DNA of 64,000 nucleotides. Origin: Prolixibacteraceae bacterium. Lineage in GTDB: Bacteria; Bacteroidota; Bacteroidia; Bacteroidales; Prolixibacteraceae. Positions within the stretch are counted from its first letter, which is position 1. Every line of letters begins with the position of its first letter. Both the position numbers and the translations under genes were made by a program. The DNA lies in NCBI GenBank assembly GCA_025355875.1, contig JANXYV010000182.1, positions 58,957-122,956 on the forward strand. Reading direction: 5' to 3'. Under the pieces are notes generated by a model that was not told where the DNA came from, searched no databases, and saw only the letters and a program-made list of their open reading frames with translations. Positions 37,620 to 46,497 of this stretch are shown piece after piece.

Positions 37620-38675
37620 TTATTCCGAAGTTACCCGGTTCGACAGATAATTCCGCCATTTTACAATCACATTCGCTAAATCATCGGGCAACTCTGATTC
37701 GAAAATCATTTCCTCTCCGGTCGTTGGATGCACAAAACCCAGCATTTGCGCATGAAGTGCCTGGCGTGGAATCATCTCGAAACAATTGTTGACAAACTGC
37801 TTGTATTTGGTGAAGGTTGTTCCTTTCAAAATTTTATCCCCGCCGTAATTGTCGTCGTTGAAAAGCGGATGGCCAATGTGTTTCATGTGCACCCTGATCT
37901 GGTGGGTCCGACCGGTTTCGAGCCGGCATTCCACCAGGTTCACATATCCCAGTCGTTCAATTACCTTGTAGTGAGTAACAGCTGGTTTTCCGTAATCTTC
38001 ATCCGGGAAAACCGTGAAGACCTGCCTGTTTTTAAGGCTTCGTCCAATATTTCCGGTAATGGTTCCCTCGTTGTTTTCCAAATCTCCCCAAACCAGGGCA
38101 ACATATCTGCGTTTGGTGGTCTTTTCAAAGAACTGAAGCGAGAGCTTCACTTTTGCTTCAATCGTTTTCGCAACCACTAGTAATCCTGAAGTGTTTTTAT
38201 CGATCCGGTGGATGAGCCCCGGACGCGGATCATCGGAATTGAACAATGGAAGACCCTTGAAATGAAAGGCCAACGCATTGACCAGCGTTCCGGAGTAGTT
38301 TCCGTGACCCGGATGGACCACCAAGCCGGCCGGTTTATTGACGACCATCAGATCATCGTCTTCATATACAATATTCAATGGGATATCTTCGGCAATGATT
38401 TTGAGTTCACGGCGAGGATAATCCATCATGATCGAAATTTCGTCGCCGGGTTTTACTTTATAACTCGATTTGACGGGTTGTTTGTTGACCAGGATTTTTC
38501 CTTCATCGGCAGCCGACTTTAGACGGGAGCGGGTGGCGCCCATCAGGCGATTCGAGAGGAATTTGTCAATCCGGAGCAATGTTTGTCCAGGATCAACAAC
38601 TACATTGAAATGTTCAAACAGCGCACCGTCTTCGGTTTCGTCCAGTTCGTCGATCAATTCGTTTTCGTCAATCAT
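37620..38675 (-). CDS. rluD: RluA-family pseudouridine synthase (RluD-like)
   Basis: The 351-residue protein has an N-terminal S4 domain (about 33-80, LLRIDKFLSNRLMGATRSRL). The synthase domain follows with VVNKPAGLVVHPG (111-123), the catalytic HRIDKNTSGL (Asp159), ETGRTHQIRVH and the GHPLFND motif. RluD modifies helix 69 of 23S rRNA; specificity within the RluA family is inferred from length and the S4 domain. Its ATG immediately follows the stop of the PASTA-protein gene, so the two are co-transcribed. The acidic N-terminal 20 residues are an extension. Confidence 0.92.
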   Translation of the reverse strand: MIDENELIDELDETEDGALFEHFNVVVDPGQTLLRIDKFLSNRLMGATRSRLKSAADEGKILVNKQPVKSSYKVKPGDEISIMMDYPRRELKIIAEDIPLNIVYEDDDLMVVNKPAGLVVHPGHGNYSGTLVNALAFHFKGLPLFNSDDPRPGLIHRIDKNTSGLLVVAKTIEAKVKLSLQFFEKTTKRRYVALVWGDLENNEGTITGNIGRSLKNRQVFTVFPDEDYGKPAVTHYKVIERLGYVNLVECRLETGRTHQIRVHMKHIGHPLFNDDNYGGDKILKGTTFTKYKQFVNNCFEMIPRQALHAQMLGFVHPTTGEEMIFESELPDDLANVIVKWRNYLSNRVTSE

Positions 38676-39500
38676 TTAGAAAAATGAGTTTTCGGGTTTT
38701 ATGGAATCAGGTTTTGCCTGAAGTTTGGTTGGATCGAGCGTCAGCCAAATGTCGATTGCAGTTCCGCGGGCAACTTCGAAGATTTCAGCCGGATCAGGAT
38801 TTTGTTTCCAGATCAATCCTTTTGACTGAAGTTCTTCCGGGCTAAATGATTCGTCGTAATTGATTGTGCCAATCGTTAAAAATGTTTCACCAAGCAATAA
38901 TTTCGTTTCGGCCAGATTCCTGCCAAACAAAGTTGGGACCTGGCTGGTTTCGCCGTTGCTGTCGCTTCCAAGCACCAGGTCGACGACCGATCCTTTTGAA
39001 ATCATTTCGCCAACCCGAATGATCCGTCCATCAATTTTCTGTTCGAGTACCAGGTTCGGGAATTCCGAAGCTTTGTATTCTACCTTTCCGGCAATCAGAC
39101 CTGAACTTTCGATCAGGTTGGTCGCTTGCCGGTATGAAATATCGGTCAGCTGGGGCATGGGTATCTTTTCCTGACTAATAGTACAGAGAGTAATTAAGAT
39201 GTTCCGGTGCTCTTTGACCTTCATTCCGGGTTTTGGAAATTGGTCGAGAACGGTTCCAGGGGTGGTTTCGCGCGAGAAAACCGAGTCCCGGATCTGAAAC
39301 CGAAGATTCAGATTGTCCAGAAGTTTTGAAACTTCCCCGATGGTTTTTCCTTTCAGATCGGGTATGGAAACCGAATTGCCATGGTTGGTGTAAAACCTCA
39401 GCACAACCATGTTCAGGGAAAGAAGAAAAATGATAATCCCAACAGCCGCAATTGCATTCTGTTTGAAGGTCCTGGTTTTAATGAATTCTTTCAGGGTCAT
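38676..39500 (-). CDS. PASTA domain-containing membrane protein
   Basis: The 274-residue protein has a short cytoplasmic start, one membrane helix (about residues 14-34, NAIAAVGIIIFLLSLNMVVL) and three PASTA domains. The first opens SIPDLKGKTIGEVSKLLDNL, the second PMPQLTDISYRQATNLIE, the third QVPTLFGRNLAETKLLL. PASTA domains bind peptidoglycan fragments and occur in PknB kinases and PBPs; here there is no kinase or transpeptidase domain. The start at 39500 is set by the -7 box at 39541-39534, which lies inside the longer alternative. It is in an operon with rluD. Confidence 0.88.
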   Translation of the reverse strand: MTLKEFIKTRTFKQNAIAAVGIIIFLLSLNMVVLRFYTNHGNSVSIPDLKGKTIGEVSKLLDNLNLRFQIRDSVFSRETTPGTVLDQFPKPGMKVKEHRNILITLCTISQEKIPMPQLTDISYRQATNLIESSGLIAGKVEYKASEFPNLVLEQKIDGRIIRVGEMISKGSVVDLVLGSDSNGETSQVPTLFGRNLAETKLLLGETFLTIGTINYDESFSPEELQSKGLIWKQNPDPAEIFEVARGTAIDIWLTLDPTKLQAKPDSIKPENSFF

Positions 39501-39533
39501 ACTTTGATCAAAAAGTGTTTTGGTGATATAACA

Positions 39534-39541
39534 CAAAAGTA
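39534..39541 (-). promoter_or_regulatory. -7 promoter box for the PASTA-rluD operon
   Basis: Minus-strand TACTTTTG lies 33 bases before the PASTA-gene ATG at 39500. Confidence 0.55.
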
Positions 39542-39644
39542 ATTTAAAAATTCGAAGGCTGAATTGTCCAACGCAGGTTTCGCCTCAGACAATGTTCAAA
39601 GCAGATATTAGTTCAGGAAAAAACCGTGTAAATGGGCAGAAACA

Positions 39645-39675
39645 CAAAAAGGTAAAGAAAATTCATTCTTTACCT
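39645..39675 (-). terminator. Terminator of rpmH
   Basis: A perfect 10-bp stem (arms 39650-39659 and 39666-39675, loop of six) is followed on the minus strand by TTTTTG. It lies 32 bases after the rpmH stop. Confidence 0.8.
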
Positions 39676-39707
39676 TCTGTATATTTTAGAAACCCCGCGT
39701 TCCCCGA

Positions 39708-39866
39708 CTATTTTTTGTGTCTTGGCTCGTCAGAAACGGTCAGTTTTTTTCTTCCTTTTGCACGACGGGCTTTCAGAACCTTGCGGCCACTGGCAGTCGA
39801 CATTCTTTCTCTGAATCCGTGCTTGTTGGTTCTCTTTTTGATTGATGGCTGAAATGTCCTTTTCAT
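39708..39866 (-). CDS. rpmH: 50S ribosomal protein L34
   Basis: A 52-residue basic protein reads [18 protein letters not shown], then [20 protein letters not shown], ending with [14 protein letters not shown]. This is L34 with the short C-terminal extension seen in Bacteroidota. It is too short for length-based gene finding but unmistakable. It has its own promoter and terminator. The usual bacterial neighbours (rnpA, dnaA) are absent; rsmG lies just upstream on the same strand. Confidence 0.97.
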   Translation of the reverse strand: MKRTFQPSIKKRTNKHGFRERMSTASGRKVLKARRAKGRKKLTVSDEPRHKK

Positions 39867-39909
39867 CGGTATCTTTTTAAATGATAATGTTCGTTTTTAA
39901 ATCGGACTG

Positions 39910-39939
39910 CAAAAATAGTCCTTTTTTAATATCCTGCAA
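39910..39939 (-). promoter_or_regulatory. Promoter of rpmH
   Basis: Minus-strand TTG (39939-39937) and TATTTTTG (39917-39910) are 19 bases apart, a good -33/-7 pair, 43 bases upstream of the L34 start. Confidence 0.65.
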
Positions 39940-39957
39940 CCCAAACTTCTCTTTATT

Positions 39958-40587
39958 TCATTTATTTTTCACGGCCAGGTGAATCAGCTTCTTGGTTTCA
40001 AAAAAATCCTCCTGAAAAAAGTCCGGAAGTTCGTAAACTTTCACTGATGGCCGGAATGCACTGATTTCATCTTCAAAGTCGCCGCCTTTCAGATAAATGA
40101 TTCCGTTGGGCAAATCGTTGTGGTTTTGGCCGGAAACTTTGTCGCGAACCAATTCAACAAATCGCGGAAATGCTGTCACAGCGCGGCTCACCACAAAATC
40201 GAAGCTTTGTTTCACATCCTCAACGCGGACATGTCCCGCCTTTACATTCTCCAGTTTTAAGGCCTTTGCAACTTCTTCAACAACCCGGATTTTTTTGCCG
40301 ATGGAATCGACCAGCAGAAAGGAAGTTTCGGGAAAAAGGATGGCCAGTGGAATTCCGGGGAATCCACCTCCGGTACCAACATCCAGAACTTTGGTTCCTG
40401 GCTTGAATTGAATAATTTTGGCTATGGACAGCGAATGCAAAGCGTGACGTTCATAAAGCTGATCAATGTCTTTCCTGGAAATGACATTGATTTTGGCATT
40501 CCATTCTTCGTAGATGGCACCAAGTCGGCCAAATTGATCCAATTGCCCGTCGGTAAGACCGGTAAAATATTTTAAAATGATTTCCAT
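39958..40587 (-). CDS. rsmG: 16S rRNA (guanine(527)-N(7))-methyltransferase RsmG
   Basis: RsmG (GidB) methylates G527 of 16S rRNA; loss gives low-level streptomycin resistance. Starting at MEIILKYFTGL, the 209-residue protein has WNAKINVISRKDIDQLYERHALHSL, the SAM-binding VLDVGTGGGFPGIPLAI and DSIGKKIRVVEEVAKAL, then VVSRAVTAF. All are hallmarks of the family. An in-frame ATG at 40641 would overlap the sigma factor gene and adds atypical residues. It follows the sigma factor gene by about 20 bases. Confidence 0.96.
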   Translation of the reverse strand: MEIILKYFTGLTDGQLDQFGRLGAIYEEWNAKINVISRKDIDQLYERHALHSLSIAKIIQFKPGTKVLDVGTGGGFPGIPLAILFPETSFLLVDSIGKKIRVVEEVAKALKLENVKAGHVRVEDVKQSFDFVVSRAVTAFPRFVELVRDKVSGQNHNDLPNGIIYLKGGDFEDEISAFRPSVKVYELPDFFQEDFFETKKLIHLAVKNK

Positions 40588-40606
40588 GGGATGTTTGTCT
40601 GTGAAA

Positions 40607-41218
40607 CTATTCTTCGTGTTCGTCAATTTCGGTCGATTCAATCATTTTAAAGAGCATTTCGCGGGCCCTGAAAAGTTGTGCCTTAACCGTTCCAAGCGGT
40701 AGTTTGAGTTCCTGAGCAATTTCTTCGTATGAAAATTCACGGAAATAGCGAAGTTCAACCAAAATGCGGTACCTCGGTTTCAAGCGGTGAACAATTTTTC
40801 GCATCAGGATGGCTTTTTGTATCCGGATCAGTTTTTCTTCCGGATTTGGCTCATTCGACTGAAGTTTTACCGGCGAATCATTGTCTCCGTTTTCCAGGTT
40901 GTTTTCGATCGAAATATACACTCCGCGACGCTTCCGGAGAAAATCGATGCAATTATTGGTAGCTATTTTAAACAACCAGGTGCTGAACGCAAAATTGGGT
41001 GAATACTGGTGCAGATTTTTAAATGCTTTCCCAAAGGCTTCGAGGGTGAGGTCTTCTGCATCGTTCTTGTTGTTCACCATTTTCAGGAGCATAAAATAGA
41101 TCGCATCCTTGTAGCGGCTCATTAATTTGGCAAAAGCTTTCTCCTCGCCGGTTAACGCCAATTCAACCAGTTTGTAATCATATCTGGCCTTATCCGATAA
41201 CTGAGAGTTTAGTTCCAT
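40607..41218 (-). CDS. Sigma-70 family RNA polymerase sigma factor (ECF-like)
   Basis: The 203-residue protein has sigma region 2 (about residues 25-100: AFAKLMSRYKDAIYFMLLKMVNNKNDAEDLTLEAFGKAF and STWLFKIATNNCIDFLRKRR) and region 4 (about 145-195: LKPRYRILVELRYFREFSYEEIAQELKLPLGTVKAQLFRAREML). It lacks regions 1 and 3, so it is ECF-like. No anti-sigma factor is next to it. Its start at 41218 (MELNSQLSD) overlaps the end of the glycosyltransferase gene by ten bases; a start at 41284 is less likely. Confidence 0.9.
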   Translation of the reverse strand: MELNSQLSDKARYDYKLVELALTGEEKAFAKLMSRYKDAIYFMLLKMVNNKNDAEDLTLEAFGKAFKNLHQYSPNFAFSTWLFKIATNNCIDFLRKRRGVYISIENNLENGDNDSPVKLQSNEPNPEEKLIRIQKAILMRKIVHRLKPRYRILVELRYFREFSYEEIAQELKLPLGTVKAQLFRAREMLFKMIESTEIDEHEE

Positions 41219-42345
41219 CTGCTCCTTCGGTGAATAATATACATCGACCAGACGAACCACCAATTGATAAGTGGCTTGATCCAAATGTATACGAACGAAG
41301 TTAAGAATATTTTCCTTTCATTCAGCCGGGTTAACAGTATTTTAACAATAATTAGGAAGAGCAGGATGCAAATTACCGGAAGCGTCAAAAAAGTGATCCA
41401 GTATTCAGGATGAATGATGATCAAAGTTGCGGCAAGCACAGGAAGAATTATTCGGGTGAAATCGTCGGTAAACAGGCTGATTTTTTTCGGCCAGGTTAAA
41501 CTTTGCCTGATCTGGACCCCTTTTTTCAGAAGCTTTAAATGGTCACCACGGTCATCTTCAATTTGCTCACGTACAGCCAATTCCGGATTGGTTGAAATCT
41601 TCACCTTTCCTTTCTTAAAATTCTCGTTGAAGATTAATTCGAGGTTGGCAAAATTGCGGTTCAGTTTGTGCCTGAAGCCAAGCGTGTCGAAATACATCGA
41701 TTTTTTAAAAAGAACATTGGTTTCGTTGAAAACAAAAGGTTTCCCGGTAAGAGTCCACGCCCCGCTGACCATGAACTGATTAAAACGTTCGAGTCGGCAA
41801 AGCAGGTTGCGGAATCCTTTTCCCCTTTCGAGATTGGTATATGCAACTACGGCCTCAGTCTCAGGAGTGATCAGGCTGTTCAATTGCTCAAGCCACGCCG
41901 GATTAATGGGACCTGAAAATGAAGTAAGAAGTAAAATCCATGGCGATGAAGCACCTTTCAACCCGATATTGATGGCTTGTTTGCCTGAAAACTGGATTTC
42001 CTGGCTCAGACTGGTCACCTTCAGTTTTGGATTGGTTTCGGCCAGTACGTTCAAAATCTCATAGGTATTGTCTTCAGAATGTTCATTGATCACAAGTAGT
42101 TGGTAGTCATTAAATTGCTGGTCTGAAAAGTTATTGAGGATTTCACGGATACGCTCTTCTTCATTTCTGACCGTGATAATGATCGTAACCAGGTTTGAAT
42201 TTTGGTTAGGTGCGGTATCCTTGTGGCGGGCAAGTTTCAGGTAGTAACGGAGCAAATAATAAACCTGGACAAGAAATACTAGAGAGAAGGATGCCAGCAG
42301 AATCAAGTCGCTGGTAGTGAGTATCTGAAAGTTAATAATCTTCAC
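41209..42345 (-). CDS. Membrane glycosyltransferase, family 2 type
   Basis: The 378-residue protein has an N-terminal membrane helix (about 12-32) and a GT2 domain starting NLVTIIITVRNEEERIREILNNF. A possible DxD-like acidic site lies in the NEHSEDNTYEIL region, and at least two membrane helices lie near the C-terminus (about 295-345). It resembles exopolysaccharide or lipid glycosyltransferases. The overlap with the sigma factor gene downstream indicates a transcript GT2-sigma-rsmG. Acceptor and sugar cannot be predicted. Confidence 0.85.
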   Translation of the reverse strand: MKIINFQILTTSDLILLASFSLVFLVQVYYLLRYYLKLARHKDTAPNQNSNLVTIIITVRNEEERIREILNNFSDQQFNDYQLLVINEHSEDNTYEILNVLAETNPKLKVTSLSQEIQFSGKQAINIGLKGASSPWILLLTSFSGPINPAWLEQLNSLITPETEAVVAYTNLERGKGFRNLLCRLERFNQFMVSGAWTLTGKPFVFNETNVLFKKSMYFDTLGFRHKLNRNFANLELIFNENFKKGKVKISTNPELAVREQIEDDRGDHLKLLKKGVQIRQSLTWPKKISLFTDDFTRIILPVLAATLIIIHPEYWITFLTLPVICILLFLIIVKILLTRLNERKIFLTSFVYIWIKPLINWWFVWSMYIIHRRSRWN

Positions 42346-42489
42346 TTCGGAGTTTCTAAATTAATAATTGATGGTTTTCGAAATTTTACCGGTGCAAAAT
42401 TAGTAAACCTGACGGTTAAATCCATCCGATTTTAATTAGATTTAACACATACCGGCTCTGGTACTTTCCGGTCATTCCACTTTTATGCC

Positions 42490-42497
42490 TATCTTTG
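42490..42497 (+). promoter_or_regulatory. -7 promoter box upstream of tgt
   Basis: TATCTTTG fits TAnnTTTG and lies 22 bases before the tgt ATG. Confidence 0.55.
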
Positions 42498-42519
42498 GGC
42501 ACTCAAAAAAAATCGGTTC

Positions 42520-43650
42520 ATGCATTTTGATCTAAAACATACAGCTGAAGGCAGTAAGGCAAGGGCCGGGTTCATCACTACCGATCATGGAGCCATCGAA
42601 ACACCGATTTTTATGCCGGTTGGCACGGCCGGTTCGGTTAAAGGGATTCATAAAAAGGATTTGAAAGAAGATATTGGGGCTCAGATTATTTTAGGAAATA
42701 CCTATCACCTGTACCTGCGTCCTGGTTTATCCATTATCGAGCAGGCTGGCGGACTTCACAAATTTAATGGCTGGGATGGACCAATTCTGACTGACAGTGG
42801 TGGATACCAGGTTTTTTCGCTTGGCGATATCCGGAAATTAGGCGAAGAAGGAGCCAAATTCCAGTCTCACATTGATGGTTCGGCTCATCTGTTTACTCCT
42901 GAAAATGTCATCGAAACGCAGCGGACCATTGGTGCCGATATTATGATGGCTTTTGACGAATGCACTCCCGGTGATGCCGAATATGAATATGCACGGAAGT
43001 CGATGGAGTTGACCCAGCGATGGCTCGACCGATGCTTCAACCAGTTTGAAAAAACAGTTCCAAAATATGGATATTCACAGTCGCTTTTTCCCATCGTTCA
43101 GGGAGCTGTTTATCCTGAATTGAGGACCATGGCTGCACAAAATGTGTTGCAATATAACAGCGACGGTTATGCCATTGGCGGCCTTTCGGTGGGAGAATCG
43201 GAAAAAGATATGTATGCCATGATTGAGGTGGTGAACGAAATACTTCCGGAGAACAAACCGCGTTATCTGATGGGAGTGGGAACACCGGTCAATATTCTCG
43301 AAGGGATTGACCGGGGAATTGACCTGTTTGATTGTGTGATGCCCACGCGGAACGGTCGCAATGGTATGTTATTCACCAGCAAGGGAATCATGAACATGCG
43401 GAACAAAAAATGGGCGGACGATTTTTCGCCGGTCGATCCTGACGGGACTTCCTTTGTCGATCATCAATACAACCGGGCTTTTTTACGCCACCTGGTTATT
43501 TCCGGCGAAATGTTAGGCGCTCAGATTGCCAGTCAGCACAATCTGGCGTTTTACCTATGGTTGGTCAAAGAAGCGCGGAAGCAAATTCTGAACGACACCT
43601 TTAAGGGCTGGAAAGAAAAAATGGTTCGCCAAGTCTCAGTACGTTTATAA
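42520..43650 (+). CDS. tgt: Queuine tRNA-ribosyltransferase
   Basis: Tgt exchanges G34 for preQ1 in tRNAs for Asn, Asp, His and Tyr. The 376-residue protein has the catalytic Asp92 in LTDSGGYQVFSLG, DECTP, GGLSVGES, and the nucleophile Asp271 in FDCVMPTRNGRNG. The zinc site usual in bacterial Tgt (C-x-C-x2-C then His) is changed: the cysteine segment reads SPVDPDGTSFVDHQYNRA with none of the three cysteines, although the later His340 remains. I recall that Bacteroidota Tgt proteins share this form, so it is probably a lineage trait. The permease gene follows closely. Confidence 0.95.
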   Translation: MHFDLKHTAEGSKARAGFITTDHGAIETPIFMPVGTAGSVKGIHKKDLKEDIGAQIILGNTYHLYLRPGLSIIEQAGGLHKFNGWDGPILTDSGGYQVFSLGDIRKLGEEGAKFQSHIDGSAHLFTPENVIETQRTIGADIMMAFDECTPGDAEYEYARKSMELTQRWLDRCFNQFEKTVPKYGYSQSLFPIVQGAVYPELRTMAAQNVLQYNSDGYAIGGLSVGESEKDMYAMIEVVNEILPENKPRYLMGVGTPVNILEGIDRGIDLFDCVMPTRNGRNGMLFTSKGIMNMRNKKWADDFSPVDPDGTSFVDHQYNRAFLRHLVISGEMLGAQIASQHNLAFYLWLVKEARKQILNDTFKGWKEKMVRQVSVRL

Positions 43651-43660
43651 ATTTTTGCTT

Positions 43661-44737
43661 ATGCTGCATAAAATTGACTTCTATATCATCAAAAAATTCC
43701 TGGGTACTTTTTTTTATTCCATTGCACTGATAATAAGCATCTCGGTTGTTTTCGACATTTCTGAAAAGATAGAAGATTTCATGACCAAGGATGTTACTAT
43801 AAAGGGCATTATATTTGATTATTACGTCAACTTTATTCCCTATTTCGCTAATTTGTTCAGCGGTCTTTTTACTTTTATTTCAGTTATTTACTTCACCTCA
43901 AAATTAGCCTACAATACCGAAATCATCGCGATTTTGAGCAGTGGGGTTTCGTTTAACCGGTTAATGCGCCCGTATCTGGTGGGAGCCTCGTGCATTTTTT
44001 TGTTTTCGTATATGCTTGGAAACTACATAATTCCGCCCGCGAATAAAAAACGGGTCGAATTTACAAACATGTATATCGGCAACCGAAAGGTTGGCTCAGA
44101 ACACAATATTCACCGGCAGATAGAACCTGGTATTTTTGTTTATATCGACTCGTACAATGCATCCAGCGATGTGGGTTACAAATTCACCTGTGAAAAGTTT
44201 GTCGACAAAAAACTGGTTTCCAAATTGTCGTCCGATTATATCCAGTGGAACCGCGAAAAGAAGAAATGGACTATTCATAATTATTCAGTCCGAACCATTT
44301 CAGGATACACCGAAAAAATCAATACCGGCGCTCAAATTGACACCACCCTAAACATGGTTCCCGAAGATTATCAAATTGTGGATAATATTGTGGAAACCAT
44401 GAACCTTCCTACTCTGAATGAATCGATTAAAAATCTGAGACTGAGGGGAGTAAATGCCATCAATTATGAAATTGAGAAGCATCGCCGAACGGCCGTGCCT
44501 TTTTCTTCGATTATCCTGACCATCATCGGAGTCTCGCTGGCTTCAAAAAAAATTAAGGGTGGAATCGGCTTGCATTTAGGGTTGGGACTGGTCCTCAGTT
44601 TTTCGTACATCCTGTTTATGCAAGTTACCACCGTTTTTGCCACCAGTGGATTGCTTGAGCCCTGGCAAGCCATGTGGATTCCAAATCTCATGTATGGTGG
44701 ACTGGCAATCTTTCTGTACCGGAGAGCTGCCAGATAG
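43661..44737 (+). CDS. LptF/LptG family permease (YjgP/YjgQ)
   Basis: The 358-residue protein starts MLHKIDFYIIKKFLGTFFYS, the usual opening of LptG-type permeases. It has three N-terminal and three C-terminal membrane helices around a periplasmic beta-jellyroll (about residues 120-250). LptF/G with LptB extract LPS from the inner membrane. Typical pieces are ILSSGVSFNRLMRPYL and the C-terminal EIEKHRRTAVPFSSIILTIIG. It follows tgt by ten bases, an operon common in Bacteroidota. A TTG at 43655 is the only alternative start. Confidence 0.88.
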   Translation: MLHKIDFYIIKKFLGTFFYSIALIISISVVFDISEKIEDFMTKDVTIKGIIFDYYVNFIPYFANLFSGLFTFISVIYFTSKLAYNTEIIAILSSGVSFNRLMRPYLVGASCIFLFSYMLGNYIIPPANKKRVEFTNMYIGNRKVGSEHNIHRQIEPGIFVYIDSYNASSDVGYKFTCEKFVDKKLVSKLSSDYIQWNREKKKWTIHNYSVRTISGYTEKINTGAQIDTTLNMVPEDYQIVDNIVETMNLPTLNESIKNLRLRGVNAINYEIEKHRRTAVPFSSIILTIIGVSLASKKIKGGIGLHLGLGLVLSFSYILFMQVTTVFATSGLLEPWQAMWIPNLMYGGLAIFLYRRAAR

Positions 44738-44845
44738 GTGTTAAGAGTCAGAATCAGAGCAAATTAACTGGAGATAGGCGAACAGTCTGGATTGCTTATT
44801 TTCGAACAAATGTTTTATAAAACAAGTCGGGCAATAAAAAATTGA

Positions 44846-44853
44846 TAATTTTG
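44846..44853 (+). promoter_or_regulatory. -7 promoter box upstream of the carboxylase operon
   Basis: TAATTTTG fits TAnnTTTG and lies 84 bases before the carboxylase ATG, giving a longer leader than for most genes here. Confidence 0.5.
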
Positions 44854-44937
44854 CCCCTCTTTACTGAAGTTATTAAGTCGCTGAATAGATCCAAATTCTA
44901 TTCGACGAGTGTATTTTAATCAAAAAAACAAATTTCT

Positions 44938-46482
44938 ATGTCACTGAAAAGAAGTATTTTAGACCTTCGAAAACGAAAGGATGAGGTTCGGCTGGGTGGA
45001 GGAGAAGAAGCTATTGAGAAGCAGGCCGCGATGGGTAAATTAACTGCCCGCGAACGAATCCTGTCGATCGTAGACGAAGGCTCATTTCATGAATATGATA
45101 TGTTCGTTGAACATGCTGGTACCGATTTCGACATGGGTACAAAAGTCCTTGCCGGAGATGGTGTAGTAATCGGAACCGGAACCATTTATGGTGGACCAGT
45201 CTGCCTGTTTGCCCAGGATTTTACTGTTGCAGGCGGATCGTTGGGTTTATCTCACGCCCGGAAGATTACGAAAATCATGGACCACGCGCTGAAAATGAAA
45301 GTTCCGCTGATTGGAATCAACGATTCGGGTGGAGCACGTATTCAGGAAGGTGTGAATTCACTGGCTGGTTACGGTGAGATTTTCTTCCGCAATACCCTTT
45401 CTTCCGGAGTTATCCCACAAATTTCAGTGATTCTGGGCCCTTGTGCCGGTGGCGCCGTCTATTCACCAGCCTTGACCGATTTCGTCTTTGTGGTTGAAAA
45501 TATTTCGAAAATGTTCATTACCGGCCCGGCTGTAATCAAGAGCGTTCTGGGTGAGGATATTTCGATGGAAGCTTTGGGTGGAGCCCGCGTTCATGCCGAA
45601 ATTACCGGGAACGCCCATTTTTATGCTTTAAGCGAAAAAGAATGTTTTGAGCAAATCAAAACACTGATTTCATACATCCCCTGGAATAATACTCAGAAGG
45701 CAAAATCTTTTCCTGCCAAGGAACCAAAGACCAAACTGAAAATTGAAAATATTGTTCCTGCTGATGCTCGTTTGCCATACGACATCCGCGATATCATTAA
45801 ATCGATTACCGACAGTTCCGAATTCTTTGAAATCATGGAACTGTTTGCGGCCAACATTGTCATTGGTTTTGGGCGTATGAATGGCGAAACCGTTGGTTTT
45901 GTTGCCAACCAGCCCATGGTACTTGCCGGAGTGCTCGATTGCGACAGCTCTGACAAAGCTGCCCGTTTCATCCGCTACTGCAATGCGTTCAACATTCCGA
46001 TTATTACCCTGGAAGACATGCCGGGATATTTACCGGGCGTCGATCAGGAACATGCCGGAGTTATCCGTCACGGTGCCAAAATCCTGTATTCTTATTCGGA
46101 AGCTACCGTTCCAAAAATTACGGTGATCATCCGTAAAGCTTATGGCGGAGGTTACATTGCTATGAACTCGCGCCATCTGCGTGCTGATTTTGTATTTGCC
46201 TGGCCAACTGCCGAAATCGCTGTGATGGGTCCTGAAGGCGCTGCCAATATTGTTTTCCGGAAGGAAATTGCTGAAGCGGCCAATCCCGAAGCCATGCGCC
46301 AACAGAAGATTCAGGAATACAAAGATAAATTTGCCAATCCTTATGTAGCCGCGTCGAAAGGATACATCGACGAAGTGATCGAACCTCAGGAAACCCGTAA
46401 AATCCTGTTGCACGCACTTCAGATTTCAACACACAAAGATGTTCCGGCTCCGGCCAAGAAACACGGATTACCACCATTTTAA
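44938..46482 (+). CDS. Acyl-CoA carboxylase beta subunit (propionyl-/methylmalonyl-CoA type carboxyltransferase)
   Basis: The 514-residue protein has the two crotonase-like carboxyltransferase halves. The first includes GKLTARERI, AQDFTVAGGSLG, GINDSGGARIQEGVNSLAGYGEIF and GPCAGGAVYSPA. The second includes DCDSSDKAARFIRYCNAF, LEDMPGYLPGVDQEHAGVIRHGAKILYSYSEA, and RKAYGGGYIAMNSRHLRADFVFAWP. It moves carboxyl groups between biotin and propionyl-/methylmalonyl-CoA. The next gene encodes the biotin carrier, but no biotin carboxylase or Na+-pumping beta subunit is present. Direction (carboxylase or decarboxylase) is therefore not decided. Confidence 0.93.
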   Translation: MSLKRSILDLRKRKDEVRLGGGEEAIEKQAAMGKLTARERILSIVDEGSFHEYDMFVEHAGTDFDMGTKVLAGDGVVIGTGTIYGGPVCLFAQDFTVAGGSLGLSHARKITKIMDHALKMKVPLIGINDSGGARIQEGVNSLAGYGEIFFRNTLSSGVIPQISVILGPCAGGAVYSPALTDFVFVVENISKMFITGPAVIKSVLGEDISMEALGGARVHAEITGNAHFYALSEKECFEQIKTLISYIPWNNTQKAKSFPAKEPKTKLKIENIVPADARLPYDIRDIIKSITDSSEFFEIMELFAANIVIGFGRMNGETVGFVANQPMVLAGVLDCDSSDKAARFIRYCNAFNIPIITLEDMPGYLPGVDQEHAGVIRHGAKILYSYSEATVPKITVIIRKAYGGGYIAMNSRHLRADFVFAWPTAEIAVMGPEGAANIVFRKEIAEAANPEAMRQQKIQEYKDKFANPYVAASKGYIDEVIEPQETRKILLHALQISTHKDVPAPAKKHGLPPF

Positions 46483-46497
46483 TAAAACGACAGGATT

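Noticed and set aside
37441..37650. Open frame through the ddl-rluD spacer
   Set aside because: Odd composition with palindromes, no start signal, and overlap with the rluD end; better explained as a repeat.
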